From positions 2,170,001 through 2,234,000 of the forward strand of contig NZ_CP154262.1 of assembly GCF_039529835.1 (NCBI RefSeq): a stretch of 64,000 bases of DNA, in the 5' to 3' direction. The stretch is from Arthrobacter sp. TMP15. Its GTDB lineage: Bacteria; Actinomycetota; Actinomycetes; Actinomycetales; Micrococcaceae. Positions 25,544 through 33,882 of the stretch are shown here, in pieces (position 1 is the first letter of the stretch; each line of letters starts with the position of its first letter). The notes under the pieces are model-generated. The model saw only the letters and a list, made by a program, of their open reading frames with translations, had not been told where the DNA came from and searched no databases. The translations under genes and the position numbers were made by a program.

Positions 25544-26835
25544 GATGTGCCCCTATCTTTTGAGAACTTCTCCACCAGGCCGTAGGGCAAAGCGGGAAAT
25601 GCATCCGCGATTTCAAGCAGTCGATTATATTTGGCCACCCTCTCACCACGGGCTGGTGCACCGGACTTGAGCTGTCCGCAGCCGGAGCCAACTGCCAGAT
25701 CCGCTACAAAAGTATCTTCTGTCTCCCCAGAACGATGTGAGACCATGGCGGTAAACCCACCCTGCTCGGCGATAGTCAGGGTGTCTAAGGTTTCTGTGAC
25801 CGTACCTATCTGGTTGGGTTTGATCAGCACAGAATTAGCAGCCGCCTCCTGGATACCTTTCCGGACCCGGTCAGGGTTGGTGACGAACAGGTCATCTCCA
25901 ACGACCTGAACGCGGCTGCCCAACAACGCCGTAAGTTCAGGCCAGCCGTAGGGGTCATCCTCGGCCAGAGGGTCTTCAAGGCTGCGGATCGGATAATCCG
26001 AAATGAGCCCCTCATAGTACTTAGTCAGCTGTGAGGGGTTATACGAGCGCCCGTTCAGGTCGTAGCTGCCCTCATGATAGAAGTAGTTCGCGGCCGGATC
26101 CAAGGCGATAGTCACTCCGCTGGGGCCCGTGACGTACCCTGCATCTGTGATGGCGGCAGTGATCAATTCCAGTGCCTCCTCCGGCCGGGAGATTTCCGGG
26201 GCGTAGCCTCCCTCATCCCCGAGCCCGGTGGAGAGGCCCTTCTGCCGCAGTGTCAGGCCCAGTGCATGGTAAATTTCTGAACCCCACCGGATGGCCTCGG
26301 GCAGGGTAGGGGCGCCGGTGGGGGCGATCATGAATTCTTGGAAAGCTAGTGGGTTCGCAGCATGGGCGCCACCATTGAGAACGTTAAAGTGCGGGACTGG
26401 TAACCTTTCCGGCTGACCAAGAGAGTTTCCGATCCAAGCATGCAGTTCTTGACCTGAGAAGGTAGCGAAGGCACGCGCAGAGGCCATGGATACAGCCACG
26501 ACGGCGTTGGCGCCCAGCCGGGACTTATCCGCCGTCCCATCCAACTCACACAATGCCGTGTCCACACTTCGTTGGCTGGGCCAGGTCCGAGAAAGCAAAA
26601 GTTCCCGTATAGATGTGTTAATTCCAGCAACAGCGGTTTCCACGCCTCGACCTGAATACAGGCTGCCGCTGTCACGCAATTCAACTGCTTCGTGAGCTCC
26701 GGTGGATGCTCCCGATGGTGCAGACGCCGTTTCCCATGTTCCATTACTAGAGGTCAGCCTCACGCGCAGGGTTGGGTATCCGCGCGAATCTAGGATCTGA
26801 AAAGCATGGACGTCGGTGAAGGTCAATTCATTCAC
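25540..26835 (-). CDS. eno: Enolase, fluoride-operon copy
   Basis: A 431-residue enolase (2-phosphoglycerate to phosphoenolpyruvate and water). All key elements are present: mobile loop SGASTGAHEAVELRD, HFNVLNGGAHAANPLAFQEF (catalytic Glu), GDEGG (catalytic Glu), metal ligands in ALDPAA, LEDPLAEDD and VGDDLFV, LIKPNQIGT (catalytic Lys), SHRSGETED and QLKSGAPARGERVAKYN. Sequence is more divergent than housekeeping actinobacterial enolases usually are. Enolase is the classical fluoride target, and the gene lies in the riboswitch operon with phosphoglycerate mutase and CrcB, so it is probably an inducible backup. GTG start, GGAG upstream. Confidence 0.95.
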   Translation of the reverse strand: MNELTFTDVHAFQILDSRGYPTLRVRLTSSNGTWETASAPSGASTGAHEAVELRDSGSLYSGRGVETAVAGINTSIRELLLSRTWPSQRSVDTALCELDGTADKSRLGANAVVAVSMASARAFATFSGQELHAWIGNSLGQPERLPVPHFNVLNGGAHAANPLAFQEFMIAPTGAPTLPEAIRWGSEIYHALGLTLRQKGLSTGLGDEGGYAPEISRPEEALELITAAITDAGYVTGPSGVTIALDPAANYFYHEGSYDLNGRSYNPSQLTKYYEGLISDYPIRSLEDPLAEDDPYGWPELTALLGSRVQVVGDDLFVTNPDRVRKGIQEAAANSVLIKPNQIGTVTETLDTLTIAEQGGFTAMVSHRSGETEDTFVADLAVGSGCGQLKSGAPARGERVAKYNRLLEIADAFPALPYGLVEKFSKDRGTS

Positions 26836-26891
26836 GGTGGTAGCTCCAGTCAGTGGTGATGGGTAAGAAAAAGTGGAAAAATTCGTGACGT

Positions 26892-27647
26892 TTATGTACC
26901 TCCATTGGCGGTGAGCGCCGCTACGGCTTGAGCGGCTGCACCAGGGTCGAGGTAAGTCCCGGCCCGGGGAAACGGAATAACTCCAGGGCGGAAACGGTAT
27001 GCCAGCGGATGGGCCGTGGGCAGGTTTAGGTCCTCGACCTCAGCTTCACTAAGAGAGTCAATGATCAGGCACAAAGCACGCAAGGAATTGCCATGACCCA
27101 CTATCAGGACGTCGGTTCCCACATGCAGTAGGGGCCGGACGGTCTCATGCCAGAAGCTCTGCAGCCGTGTCACCACGGCGTGGAGTGACTCGGTGGGGCG
27201 AGTTGTCCCTTGCGGCATGGCAGTAACTGCCCTGTTGCTGCCAATCGCGGCCAGCTGGCGAGGTGTCATCGGAGGCGGGGCACCGTAGAGGGACCGGCGC
27301 CACGAATGAAGCACCTGAGGCCCGTCGTGGGCCAAGAGCTCGCTTTTGCACAGCCCGGTCAATGCTCCGTAACTGCGTTCGTTGAGTTCCCAGACTTCCT
27401 GGATGGGAACGGTCCCTGCCGTCAAAATCTCGTTGACCAGCTGCGCTGTCTCCAGGGCACGTGACATTGCGGATGAAAATATGCACTCTGGAATGAAAGC
27501 GGCATCAGCGAGGGACTCGGCAGCACGCCGGCTTTCCCTGCGACCTTGAGAAGTCAGAGGCGGGTCGAGCAGTCCGGTGAACCGTCCCTGTGCGTTGAGG
27601 GTACTTTGGCCATGACGCAAAAGGATCAGGGTACCTAGCTCGGACAT
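26892..27647 (-). CDS. gpmA: 2,3-bisphosphoglycerate-dependent phosphoglycerate mutase, fluoride-operon copy
   Basis: A 251-residue histidine-phosphatase-fold enzyme interconverting 3- and 2-phosphoglycerate. Seen are LLRHGQSTLNAQGRFTGLLDPPLT (phosphohistidine), ELNERSYGALTG (Glu acid/base), TRPTESL and IVGHGNSLRALC (second His). It is the first gene of the operon, 9 bases after a ribosome site held in the riboswitch hairpin, and precedes enolase by 56 bp. Pairing this step with enolase in one fluoride-induced unit keeps lower glycolysis flowing when fluoride blocks it. The C-terminus carries about 25 extra residues (PGAAAQAVAALTANGG). Confidence 0.93.
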   Translation of the reverse strand: MSELGTLILLRHGQSTLNAQGRFTGLLDPPLTSQGRRESRRAAESLADAAFIPECIFSSAMSRALETAQLVNEILTAGTVPIQEVWELNERSYGALTGLCKSELLAHDGPQVLHSWRRSLYGAPPPMTPRQLAAIGSNRAVTAMPQGTTRPTESLHAVVTRLQSFWHETVRPLLHVGTDVLIVGHGNSLRALCLIIDSLSEAEVEDLNLPTAHPLAYRFRPGVIPFPRAGTYLDPGAAAQAVAALTANGGT

Positions 27648-27653
27648 AACTCA

Positions 27654-27678
27654 CCTACCTTTGAAGAGCAAAGGTAGG
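27654..27678 (-). promoter_or_regulatory. Expression-platform hairpin covering the ribosome site
   Basis: On the minus strand CCTACCTTT pairs perfectly with AAAGGTAGG over a GCTCTTC loop. The first arm overlaps the end of the aptamer; the second contains the ribosome-binding site (AAGGTAGG) 6 bases before the gpmA ATG. Fluoride binding would hold the first arm in the aptamer and free the ribosome site. The mechanism is inferred from the exclusive pairing. Confidence 0.7.
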
Positions 27679-27737
27679 AACCATCAGCCAAACGGCGGTT
27701 CGAACTGCTAAGCAATTCCGGCGGGATCCATCGCCAT
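27673..27737 (-). promoter_or_regulatory. Fluoride riboswitch (crcB motif) for the gpmA-eno-usp-crcB-crcB operon
   Basis: On the minus strand the aptamer reads GGCGATGGATCCCGCCGG, a small AATTGC-TTA-GCAGTT hairpin, CGAACCGCCG and GGCTGATGGTTCCTACC. Conserved positions match the copy at 22542-22607 almost base for base while the variable stem differs, which is good evidence for both. Confidence 0.93.
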
Positions 27738-27828
27738 AACTAACCATAGCGCGACTCGTGCAACTAGCACCAGCTATGCTCACTTACCGGCTCCAGAAGG
27801 AGCCATCAAATTCGGTGTCCAGTGGACA

Positions 27829-27972
27829 TTAGAGTCTCATAAAATGCCTCAAGAGAAGAAAGGCGCCGATCCCCACAGCAGCGCCAACTACCAGAATGGA
27901 ACTTGTCAGTGGCTGCCCGGCTGCGGCCAGCATCGGCGCCAGCACGGTCAGTATCACGCCAAAAATGCCCAT
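27829..27972 (-). CDS. Small two-helix membrane protein
   Basis: A 47-residue ORF (start at 27972, with GGAAG 9 bases upstream; an ATG at 27981 is an alternative). It reads GIFGVILTVLAPMLAAAG, a short turn, then a second hydrophobic segment SILVVGAAVGIGAFLLL and a basic end RHFMRL: two membrane helices with positive-inside charge. It lies on the same strand just upstream of the fluoride riboswitch, so it is transcribed separately. Unknown family; the hydrophobic pattern supports a real gene. Confidence 0.45.
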   Translation of the reverse strand: MGIFGVILTVLAPMLAAAGQPLTSSILVVGAAVGIGAFLLLRHFMRL

Positions 27973-27981
27973 CACTAACAT

Positions 27982-28415
27982 CTTCCGTCTGTATATTTCG
28001 TTTAATATCTCGTGAAAGTAACTTTATTTTTCATGCTAAATTGGGCACTCATAAGAGATTTCCCCACCAGAAAAGTACATAGTTTGCGCCGCAAAAATAA
28101 CAGAATAAACTTACAGCCGCAACATGCTATTTAAGGACAAAATCGAGTTCCAGAGGGTGGATATTTCATACCTAACCCCACTGAACATGCACGCTTTGGG
28201 GATCAGAGCCGAAACCTACTGTTTCTTATTACAGGTATTGACCAAGTCTCCGCATGCAGAATGCTTGTTGAATATGGCCAAAAGATAGTATCAGAAATCC
28301 ATTTTTTGGCCGAAAGGTCAACTAAAATTTGGGCCGATCAGCGGGTCACGGTACTACGCTGAGGCACCTGATCAAATTCTCTGATAGCCCTGCCATGACA
28401 AGATGGAGAAAACAC
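27982..28415. other. AT-rich intergenic stretch
   Basis: About 430 bases, notably AT-rich between 28000 and 28320 compared with the flanks. I see no gene or clear repeat. It must hold promoters for the outward-facing small membrane protein and for the gene at 28416. Confidence 0.4.
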
Positions 28416-28823
28416 GTGAGTACTCGTAAAAATTTTTCTGCACCACGGATTATTCCGGCAACTTTTGCGGTTTTAGCAATAGTCAGCGGCCTGGTATTTC
28501 CTCGCATTGACGTTCTCTACCTACTGGGGCATGTGTTAGCACTTATCTGTGCGGTGGCTGTGCCACTTAGCTATGCGTGGCTCTCACGAAACTTTCAACC
28601 TAAAGGGAACATGGTCCGCCGGTTCTTCCTGATCTGTCTCGGTAGTTTGGCCGTAGTCTCAGCATCTGCCAGCCTGGTTTTAATTTCCATGGGAAGCAGT
28701 ACCGGCGCTTCAGGCGATATTGGTGGCATATTCCTGTGGATACTTGCCACGGCCACACTGTTGATTCTTTCCGTGGCAACAGCGGTTGTTGGGCCACAGA
28801 AGTCTGCTCTCCCAGAGCAGTAA
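28416..28823 (+). CDS. Hypothetical four-helix membrane protein
   Basis: A 135-residue protein with four hydrophobic segments (about 11-28, 33-55, 68-90, 101-125) and basic ends. The GTG at 28416 is chosen because GGAG lies 7 bases before it; the open frame extends further upstream without membrane character or ribosome site. No recognised family. It is 93 bp upstream of the helicase gene but has its own ribosome site; co-transcription is possible. Confidence 0.6.
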   Translation: MSTRKNFSAPRIIPATFAVLAIVSGLVFPRIDVLYLLGHVLALICAVAVPLSYAWLSRNFQPKGNMVRRFFLICLGSLAVVSASASLVLISMGSSTGASGDIGGIFLWILATATLLILSVATAVVGPQKSALPEQ

Positions 28824-28916
28824 ATAGTTTAGAAGGTTGAAAGGTTCCGCTAGGAGGAATATTTTTCCAGAACGTGGCGTTAACTCGGAGCGACGACAGT
28901 ACTACGTATCGAAAGA

Positions 28917-31052
28917 GTGCCAGTGCCCCTGAATAACGTGACCACATATGTTATCGAAGACGCCGCTGCAGAGGTCAGCGGATCAGCAGAGGAGCAGCTC
29001 ATCCTCAACGAAGCATTCAAGCGGCGCGACGGAATACTTCAGTACCTCCATACCGAACTTCAATTCCCGGCCCAGGACACAGTGGCCCAGGCACGGTTGC
29101 GCATGCTCGCACGTCGCCGCGCTGAACTACAACACGCAGGGCAAGGACTGATCTTTGGTCGACTCGACTCGTTGGATCACACAGTCCGTCATCTGGGACG
29201 CGTGGGTATACCGAGCTCCGACGATGACGATGATCCTCTAGTCATTGACTGGCGCGCACCGGCCGCACGCGCCTTCTACACTGCTACACCCGTGGACCCA
29301 CAAGGCCAGGCGCGCCGTCGGCATATAAGAACCAACGGGCGTGAGGTGATCGGCGTAGACGACGAGCCACTTGATGGCTCGAGAGCCAGTGAACTAGTTG
29401 GTGAGGGCGCGCTGCTGGCCGCGCTCGATGAGCGGCGGACAGGCCAGATGAGTACTGCCGCAGCAACCTTGCAGCGCGAACAGGACGATGTGATTCGTGC
29501 TGACGCGCGTGGTCCGTTGGTTGTCCAAGGCGGCCCCGGGACAGGGAAAACAGTAGTGGCACTTCACCGAGTTGCCTATCTACTTTTCACTTATCCCAAA
29601 CTTGCCGCACAGGGCGTGTTAGTCATTGGACCATCACGCCGCTTCTTGGACTATATTGCCCAGGTTTTGCCGGCACTGGGGGAAACCGCAATGGCCTCAG
29701 CCACCTGCGACACCCTGGTACCTGGCATTGAGGTGGAGCGCGTTGAGCAGCGCGAAGTAGCAGAGATCAAGGGCCGGGCACTCTGGCAACAGGCACTCAC
29801 GCGGTATTGTGGATCGTTTGTGCCAGAGCCTGCCGACCTGGAGCTACTGTGGGAAGGTGAGCGCTACACAATAGATGAGGGACGAATCGCACGAGCGATC
29901 CGCTCAGCAACCTCGGGGCGTTCCTACCATGCGGCACGGGCAGTCTTCATAGCGCAGGTTCACGATTTACTCACCGACGCAATAATCGAACGCAACGAAG
30001 AAACGCTGAGACAAGTGGAAGCTGGCCTTGAAGACCTGCTCAGCGAATTCGATGCCGCATTCACTCACACCGATAATCGCGCCGCCACTAGCGGCGCAAC
30101 CGGGGCCGAAGTTGACGGGGTACTGACAGAAGCAGACATCGAACTACTGCGGGATAGGATCGCTGACGATGCCAGTCTGCGTGCTGTGCTGTACCGATGG
30201 TGGCCGAGCCGCGATACTGCCGTGGAGCTACACCGGTTCCTAGGAGAAACAACATTGCTCTCTCAGTGGGTGCCTGAGCTGACTGCTCGCCAACGAACGG
30301 CAATCGTCGGCGAACCGCAAACCTGGGCAAGTAGCGACATACCCCTCTTCGATGCTTTGGCTGATTTACTGGGCGAGACACACCCAAAGAGCGAACAAGG
30401 CGAATTCTTATCCGATCGAGCACCCGCACAACGAGACTGGGTTTACGGACACGTGGTCATCGACGAAGCGCAAGAACTTTCACAAATGCAGTGGTTCATG
30501 GTCATGCGCCGCTGCCCATCTCGTTCTATTACAGCTGTTGGCGACATCGACCAAGCGGAGGCCCCTCATCTGCACACAACATGGGCAGAAGCTGTCAGCG
30601 GAGCCTTCGGTGAACGATGGACCGAAGCGCAACTCACTATTTGTTACCGCACCCCGATGGAAGTCATGGCGCTCACAGCATCAGTGCTGCGCAATGCCGG
30701 CAGCCATAACGACCCCCCTCGCGCGGTTCGAACTTCTGGCATTGAACCGTGGGAACGCACCGTGACCGAGGAGAGTCTAAACGCCGAAGCTGCACTCGCC
30801 GTGGAGCAACTATCCACCCGGTGGAAAGGCGGGATGGTCGGTGTCATCGCTCCCCTCGAACGCCTCTACACTTTGCGAACAGCTTTGCCGGGAACACCAG
30901 TTCTTTCCGCAACGGATGCCAAAGGTCTGGAATGGGATGCCACGTTACTTGTGGACGCCCCAAGCATTGCAGCCCAGCCTCGAGGATGGAACGGACTCTA
31001 TGTAGCTCTCACCCGTTGCACCCAAGAGTTGGGGCAGCTCCTGGTGAAATAG
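28917..31052 (+). CDS. HelD-type UvrD/Rep-like helicase (class II)
   Basis: A 711-residue SF1 ATPase. An N-terminal coiled-coil-like arm (residues about 20-80: EEQLILNEAFKRRDGILQYL) and the DWRAPAARAFYTATP block precede Walker A GGPGTGKT (205-212); Walker B is VVIDEAQELS, and GLEWDATLLVDAP and LYVALTRCTQELGQLLV are late motifs. HelD proteins bind RNA polymerase and free stalled complexes; actinobacterial class II members (HelR) can displace rifampicin. The GTG start has no strong ribosome site. I found no palindromic rifamycin-associated element upstream. It ends 9 bp from a convergent SDR gene. Confidence 0.88.
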   Translation: MPVPLNNVTTYVIEDAAAEVSGSAEEQLILNEAFKRRDGILQYLHTELQFPAQDTVAQARLRMLARRRAELQHAGQGLIFGRLDSLDHTVRHLGRVGIPSSDDDDDPLVIDWRAPAARAFYTATPVDPQGQARRRHIRTNGREVIGVDDEPLDGSRASELVGEGALLAALDERRTGQMSTAAATLQREQDDVIRADARGPLVVQGGPGTGKTVVALHRVAYLLFTYPKLAAQGVLVIGPSRRFLDYIAQVLPALGETAMASATCDTLVPGIEVERVEQREVAEIKGRALWQQALTRYCGSFVPEPADLELLWEGERYTIDEGRIARAIRSATSGRSYHAARAVFIAQVHDLLTDAIIERNEETLRQVEAGLEDLLSEFDAAFTHTDNRAATSGATGAEVDGVLTEADIELLRDRIADDASLRAVLYRWWPSRDTAVELHRFLGETTLLSQWVPELTARQRTAIVGEPQTWASSDIPLFDALADLLGETHPKSEQGEFLSDRAPAQRDWVYGHVVIDEAQELSQMQWFMVMRRCPSRSITAVGDIDQAEAPHLHTTWAEAVSGAFGERWTEAQLTICYRTPMEVMALTASVLRNAGSHNDPPRAVRTSGIEPWERTVTEESLNAEAALAVEQLSTRWKGGMVGVIAPLERLYTLRTALPGTPVLSATDAKGLEWDATLLVDAPSIAAQPRGWNGLYVALTRCTQELGQLLVK

Positions 31053-31061
31053 GACACCAAG

Positions 31062-31685
31062 CTAAGACCACACCTTGATAGTTTGACCCGACTCCGCACC
31101 ATAGACGCTTCGAACATAGGCACTAGCGGCATGTGCTCCGGGGATAGGCGCGAATCCGGGAAAGATTGTGGCGTAGGAGCTGGCAGATTCCTGCAACACT
31201 GTTGCGCTGACCGTGTTTAATCTGATTCTCCGTAATTCTTGGGCTGCATTGCTGACAAAGGCATCAAGGCCTTTGTTCGCAATGGAGCTAGGAGAACCGC
31301 CGTGGAAGGCGAAGCTGCCCACAATGCCACTTGTTAACGTGATCGATCCGCCGTCGATGACGTAGTCACGAGCAGTAAGGGCAATCCTTATCTGGCATAG
31401 GAGTTTCCCATCAAGCGTAGTCTTAAAATGCTCAAGGGTAGCTACCTCAGCCGATGCCCACTGGGCACCCCCAATGGTGCTCACCACGGCGTCCACACGA
31501 CCAATCTTCTTGAAAAGCCGCAACACGCTGGCATCATCATGACAATCAACAGGGAATTTCGCAGAAGATCTGGACGCCTCCAAAATTTCAACTTCACCCT
31601 CGCCAAACTCCTTATGATGAGCGTAAAGAGCATGCACCACGTGTCCTCCCATAACGCCAGAGGCACCAATAACGAGGATCCGCAT
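31062..31685 (-). CDS. Short-chain dehydrogenase/reductase family protein
   Basis: A 207-residue Rossmann protein with MRILVIGASGVMGGHVVHAL (nucleotide site), VVSTIGGAQW and the ITLTSGIVGSFAFHGGSPSSIANKGLDAFV segment. The usual SDR catalytic Tyr-x-x-x-Lys is replaced: IANKG keeps the Lys but the Tyr position is Ser. It is thus an atypical SDR, perhaps with altered chemistry. It is the last gene of a minus-strand operon with an amino-acid ABC importer, so it may act on the imported compound. Confidence 0.8.
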   Translation of the reverse strand: MRILVIGASGVMGGHVVHALYAHHKEFGEGEVEILEASRSSAKFPVDCHDDASVLRLFKKIGRVDAVVSTIGGAQWASAEVATLEHFKTTLDGKLLCQIRIALTARDYVIDGGSITLTSGIVGSFAFHGGSPSSIANKGLDAFVSNAAQELRRIRLNTVSATVLQESASSYATIFPGFAPIPGAHAASAYVRSVYGAESGQTIKVWS

Positions 31686-31718
31686 CAGTTTAGTCCCTTC
31701 TCCATTTCACCGAAACTA

Positions 31719-32375
31719 TTAGAGGTGTTTACTAAGGATCCGTTCGGCCCAAACCGACAACCACGTTGCCGGCACTGAGATAGCCGCATAAAGCAGTCCA
31801 GCAACAATAAAGATCGGCAGGTATTGGAAAGTTGATGAGCCAATGGAATAGGCCTGGCTCATTAGTTCGGGAACGGCCACCGAGTAGGCCAGCGAGGTCG
31901 CCTGAAACAAAAGGACAGCAAAACCCATCAGAGACGGGAGCGCTATCCTCAGTCCCTGCGGAATGATAATGAACCGCAAGCTGTCTCGACGGCTCATCCC
32001 CAGCGCGTTCGATCCTTCGATTTCCCCGGCAGGAACCCCTTGCATGCCGCCGCGGATAAGTTCGGCACTGTAGGCGGCAGTTGTCCAAGTCAGAGCCAGG
32101 CAGGCAGACGCCATGGCGCTCAAGGTGATGCTGGCATTGGGCAGTCCGTAATACATCAGCTGCAACAGCACCAATGCCGGCGCCCCGCGCCCAACTTCAA
32201 CAAAGAATACGGAAATATACCTAAATACTTTGTTCCGTGCCACCACGCCGAAGGAAAAGACAAGGCCTATAGGTAGGCCAATAACTAGACTCAGAAGCGT
32301 GAGCGTGAGGCTGACTTTAAGACCACCAAGCAGGGTTGGTCCGTATTCGATCGCAATCTCAAACAGGTTATTCAT
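31719..32375 (-). CDS. Amino-acid ABC transporter permease (second)
   Basis: A 218-residue inner-membrane permease of the His/Glu/Gln family with about five helices. The EAA loop (SNALGMSRRDSLRFIIIPQGLRIALPSL) contacts the ATPase. It overlaps the other permease by 4 bases (ATGA), so the two form a coupled heterodimer. With the ATP-binding and solute-binding genes upstream it makes a complete polar amino-acid importer. Confidence 0.92.
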   Translation of the reverse strand: MNNLFEIAIEYGPTLLGGLKVSLTLTLLSLVIGLPIGLVFSFGVVARNKVFRYISVFFVEVGRGAPALVLLQLMYYGLPNASITLSAMASACLALTWTTAAYSAELIRGGMQGVPAGEIEGSNALGMSRRDSLRFIIIPQGLRIALPSLMGFAVLLFQATSLAYSVAVPELMSQAYSIGSSTFQYLPIFIVAGLLYAAISVPATWLSVWAERILSKHL

Positions 32376-33010
32376 CGCGCCACCGCCTTTCGCATCTTAA
32401 TGTCCAGACGCCTAGAGAGCAGTCCCAACGGAACGCTGAGCACTATATAAACTGCGGCGGCAACAAAGAAGACCATAATGCCCTCACCTGACTGCCGAGC
32501 ATACTGGTTGGACATAAAAACAATTTCCGAGACACCAATGGTTGAAGCAATTGAGGAGTCCTTCAGAAGCCCAATAGCGAAGGTGGTGTACGCCGGAATA
32601 ACTGAGCGTGCGGTCTGCGGTCCCACGATGCGAGTCCAGACGGTTGCTTGCCGAAAGCCGAGGGCTGAGCTGGCCTCCCACTGTCCTTTGGGTATGGATG
32701 AAATTGCGCCTCGAAAGATCTCTGCTAAGTAGGCAGCTGCAACCACTCCGAGCCCAATAATGCCGGCTTGCAATGCGCTTAGCTTTACGGCTCCGATGGT
32801 TATTCCGTAGTAGAGAATAAATAACCACACAACAGGGGGCACTCCGCGCAGAATATCCACGAGACCACGCGAAAGCAACCAAATAAGCTTATTCTTGCTT
32901 CGAAGACCGGCCACGATGGGTAGTGCAATCACACTGCCTATCATCAGAGCGAGCACCGTGACAACAATCGTCATTGGCAGGCCCATCATGACTACTTTTA
33001 GCATGTCCAT
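32372..33010 (-). CDS. Amino-acid ABC transporter permease (first)
   Basis: A 212-residue permease, partner of the next gene. EAA loop: SSALGFRQATVWTRIVGPQTARSVIPAYT. About five membrane helices starting MDMLKVVMMGLPMTIVVTVLAL. It starts 3 bases after the ATPase stop. Role as for its partner, import of a polar or cyclic amino acid. Confidence 0.92.
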   Translation of the reverse strand: MDMLKVVMMGLPMTIVVTVLALMIGSVIALPIVAGLRSKNKLIWLLSRGLVDILRGVPPVVWLFILYYGITIGAVKLSALQAGIIGLGVVAAAYLAEIFRGAISSIPKGQWEASSALGFRQATVWTRIVGPQTARSVIPAYTTFAIGLLKDSSIASTIGVSEIVFMSNQYARQSGEGIMVFFVAAAVYIVLSVPLGLLSRRLDIKMRKAVAR

Positions 33011-33013
33011 GAT

Positions 33014-33787
33014 CTAACGCTCCAGTACTGCACGCAGAAAACGGCGGGTACGATCCTGCTGCGGGTCTTGAAGTATCTGCAGCGGGTTGCCTCGCTCGAT
33101 GATGCCACCGTCCGCCATGACCACCAGCTCATCGGAGACACTCTTGGCAAACGCCATTTCGTGGGTGACCACCACCATGGTCATACCACTTGCGGCCAGC
33201 TCTTTCATGACCTCAAGTACTTCAACTCCCACTTCCGGATCAAGTGCGGAAGTTGGTTCGTCAAAGAGCATGACCCGAGGACCAAGAGCCAGAGCCCTGG
33301 CGATGGCGATTCGTTGCTGCTGACCACCGGAGCAACGAGACGGGTACTGGTCCGCCTTATCCCCCAGTCCCATGCGCTCAAGTAGTTCCATTGACTTCTC
33401 ATTGGCCTCATCGCGGGTACGGCCCAGGATCCGCTCCTGAGGCAGGCTAATGTTTCTGAGTACTGTCATGTGCGGAAAAAGATTAAAGTGCTGAAAGACC
33501 ATTCCTGCACTTCGCCGGAGAGCGGCCAAGTTTTTGGGGTTAATTTTTTCTCCCGCAACGATGCGGTGCCCATCAATCTCGATTTCTCCGCTGTCCGGCT
33601 GCTCCAAGAGATTCATGCAGCGAAGTACGGTGCTTTTGCCAGCACCGCTGGGTCCAATCATGGCTGTCACCGACCCCTCTGCAACGCTCAATGAGACGTC
33701 ACGAAGAACGACGTTCGTACCGTAGGCCTTGGCAAGGTTCCTGACCTGCACCACGGGCGTAGCGGATACGGAATTAAGCTGTGTCAT
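33014..33787 (-). CDS. Amino-acid ABC transporter ATP-binding protein
   Basis: A 257-residue ATPase with Walker [10 protein letters not shown] (residues about 42-50), Q-loop [17 protein letters not shown], signature CSGGQQQR (Cys in place of the usual Leu), Walker [16 protein letters not shown] and H-loop THEM. Closest in pattern to GlnQ/HisP-type ATPases. It powers the two permeases encoded directly downstream. An about 95-bp gap separates it from the ketimine-reductase-like gene upstream. Confidence 0.95.
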   Translation of the reverse strand: MTQLNSVSATPVVQVRNLAKAYGTNVVLRDVSLSVAEGSVTAMIGPSGAGKSTVLRCMNLLEQPDSGEIEIDGHRIVAGEKINPKNLAALRRSAGMVFQHFNLFPHMTVLRNISLPQERILGRTRDEANEKSMELLERMGLGDKADQYPSRCSGGQQQRIAIARALALGPRVMLFDEPTSALDPEVGVEVLEVMKELAASGMTMVVVTHEMAFAKSVSDELVVMADGGIIERGNPLQILQDPQQDRTRRFLRAVLER

Positions 33788-33882
33788 CAGTTGTCCTAAT
33801 TTCTTTTAGTCGTGCTTCCTCAATCAGGGCGTTTCCTTCGCGACCACGAACGAAACGCCCACAACCACACCGAAAGGAGGGC

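Noticed and set aside
25540-27647. gpmA-eno as the housekeeping glycolysis operon
   Set aside because: Control by a fluoride riboswitch and linkage to crcB and uspA point to a stress-specific copy.
28824-28916. Rifamycin-associated element upstream of the HelD gene
   Set aside because: No 19-bp palindrome of that kind is present.
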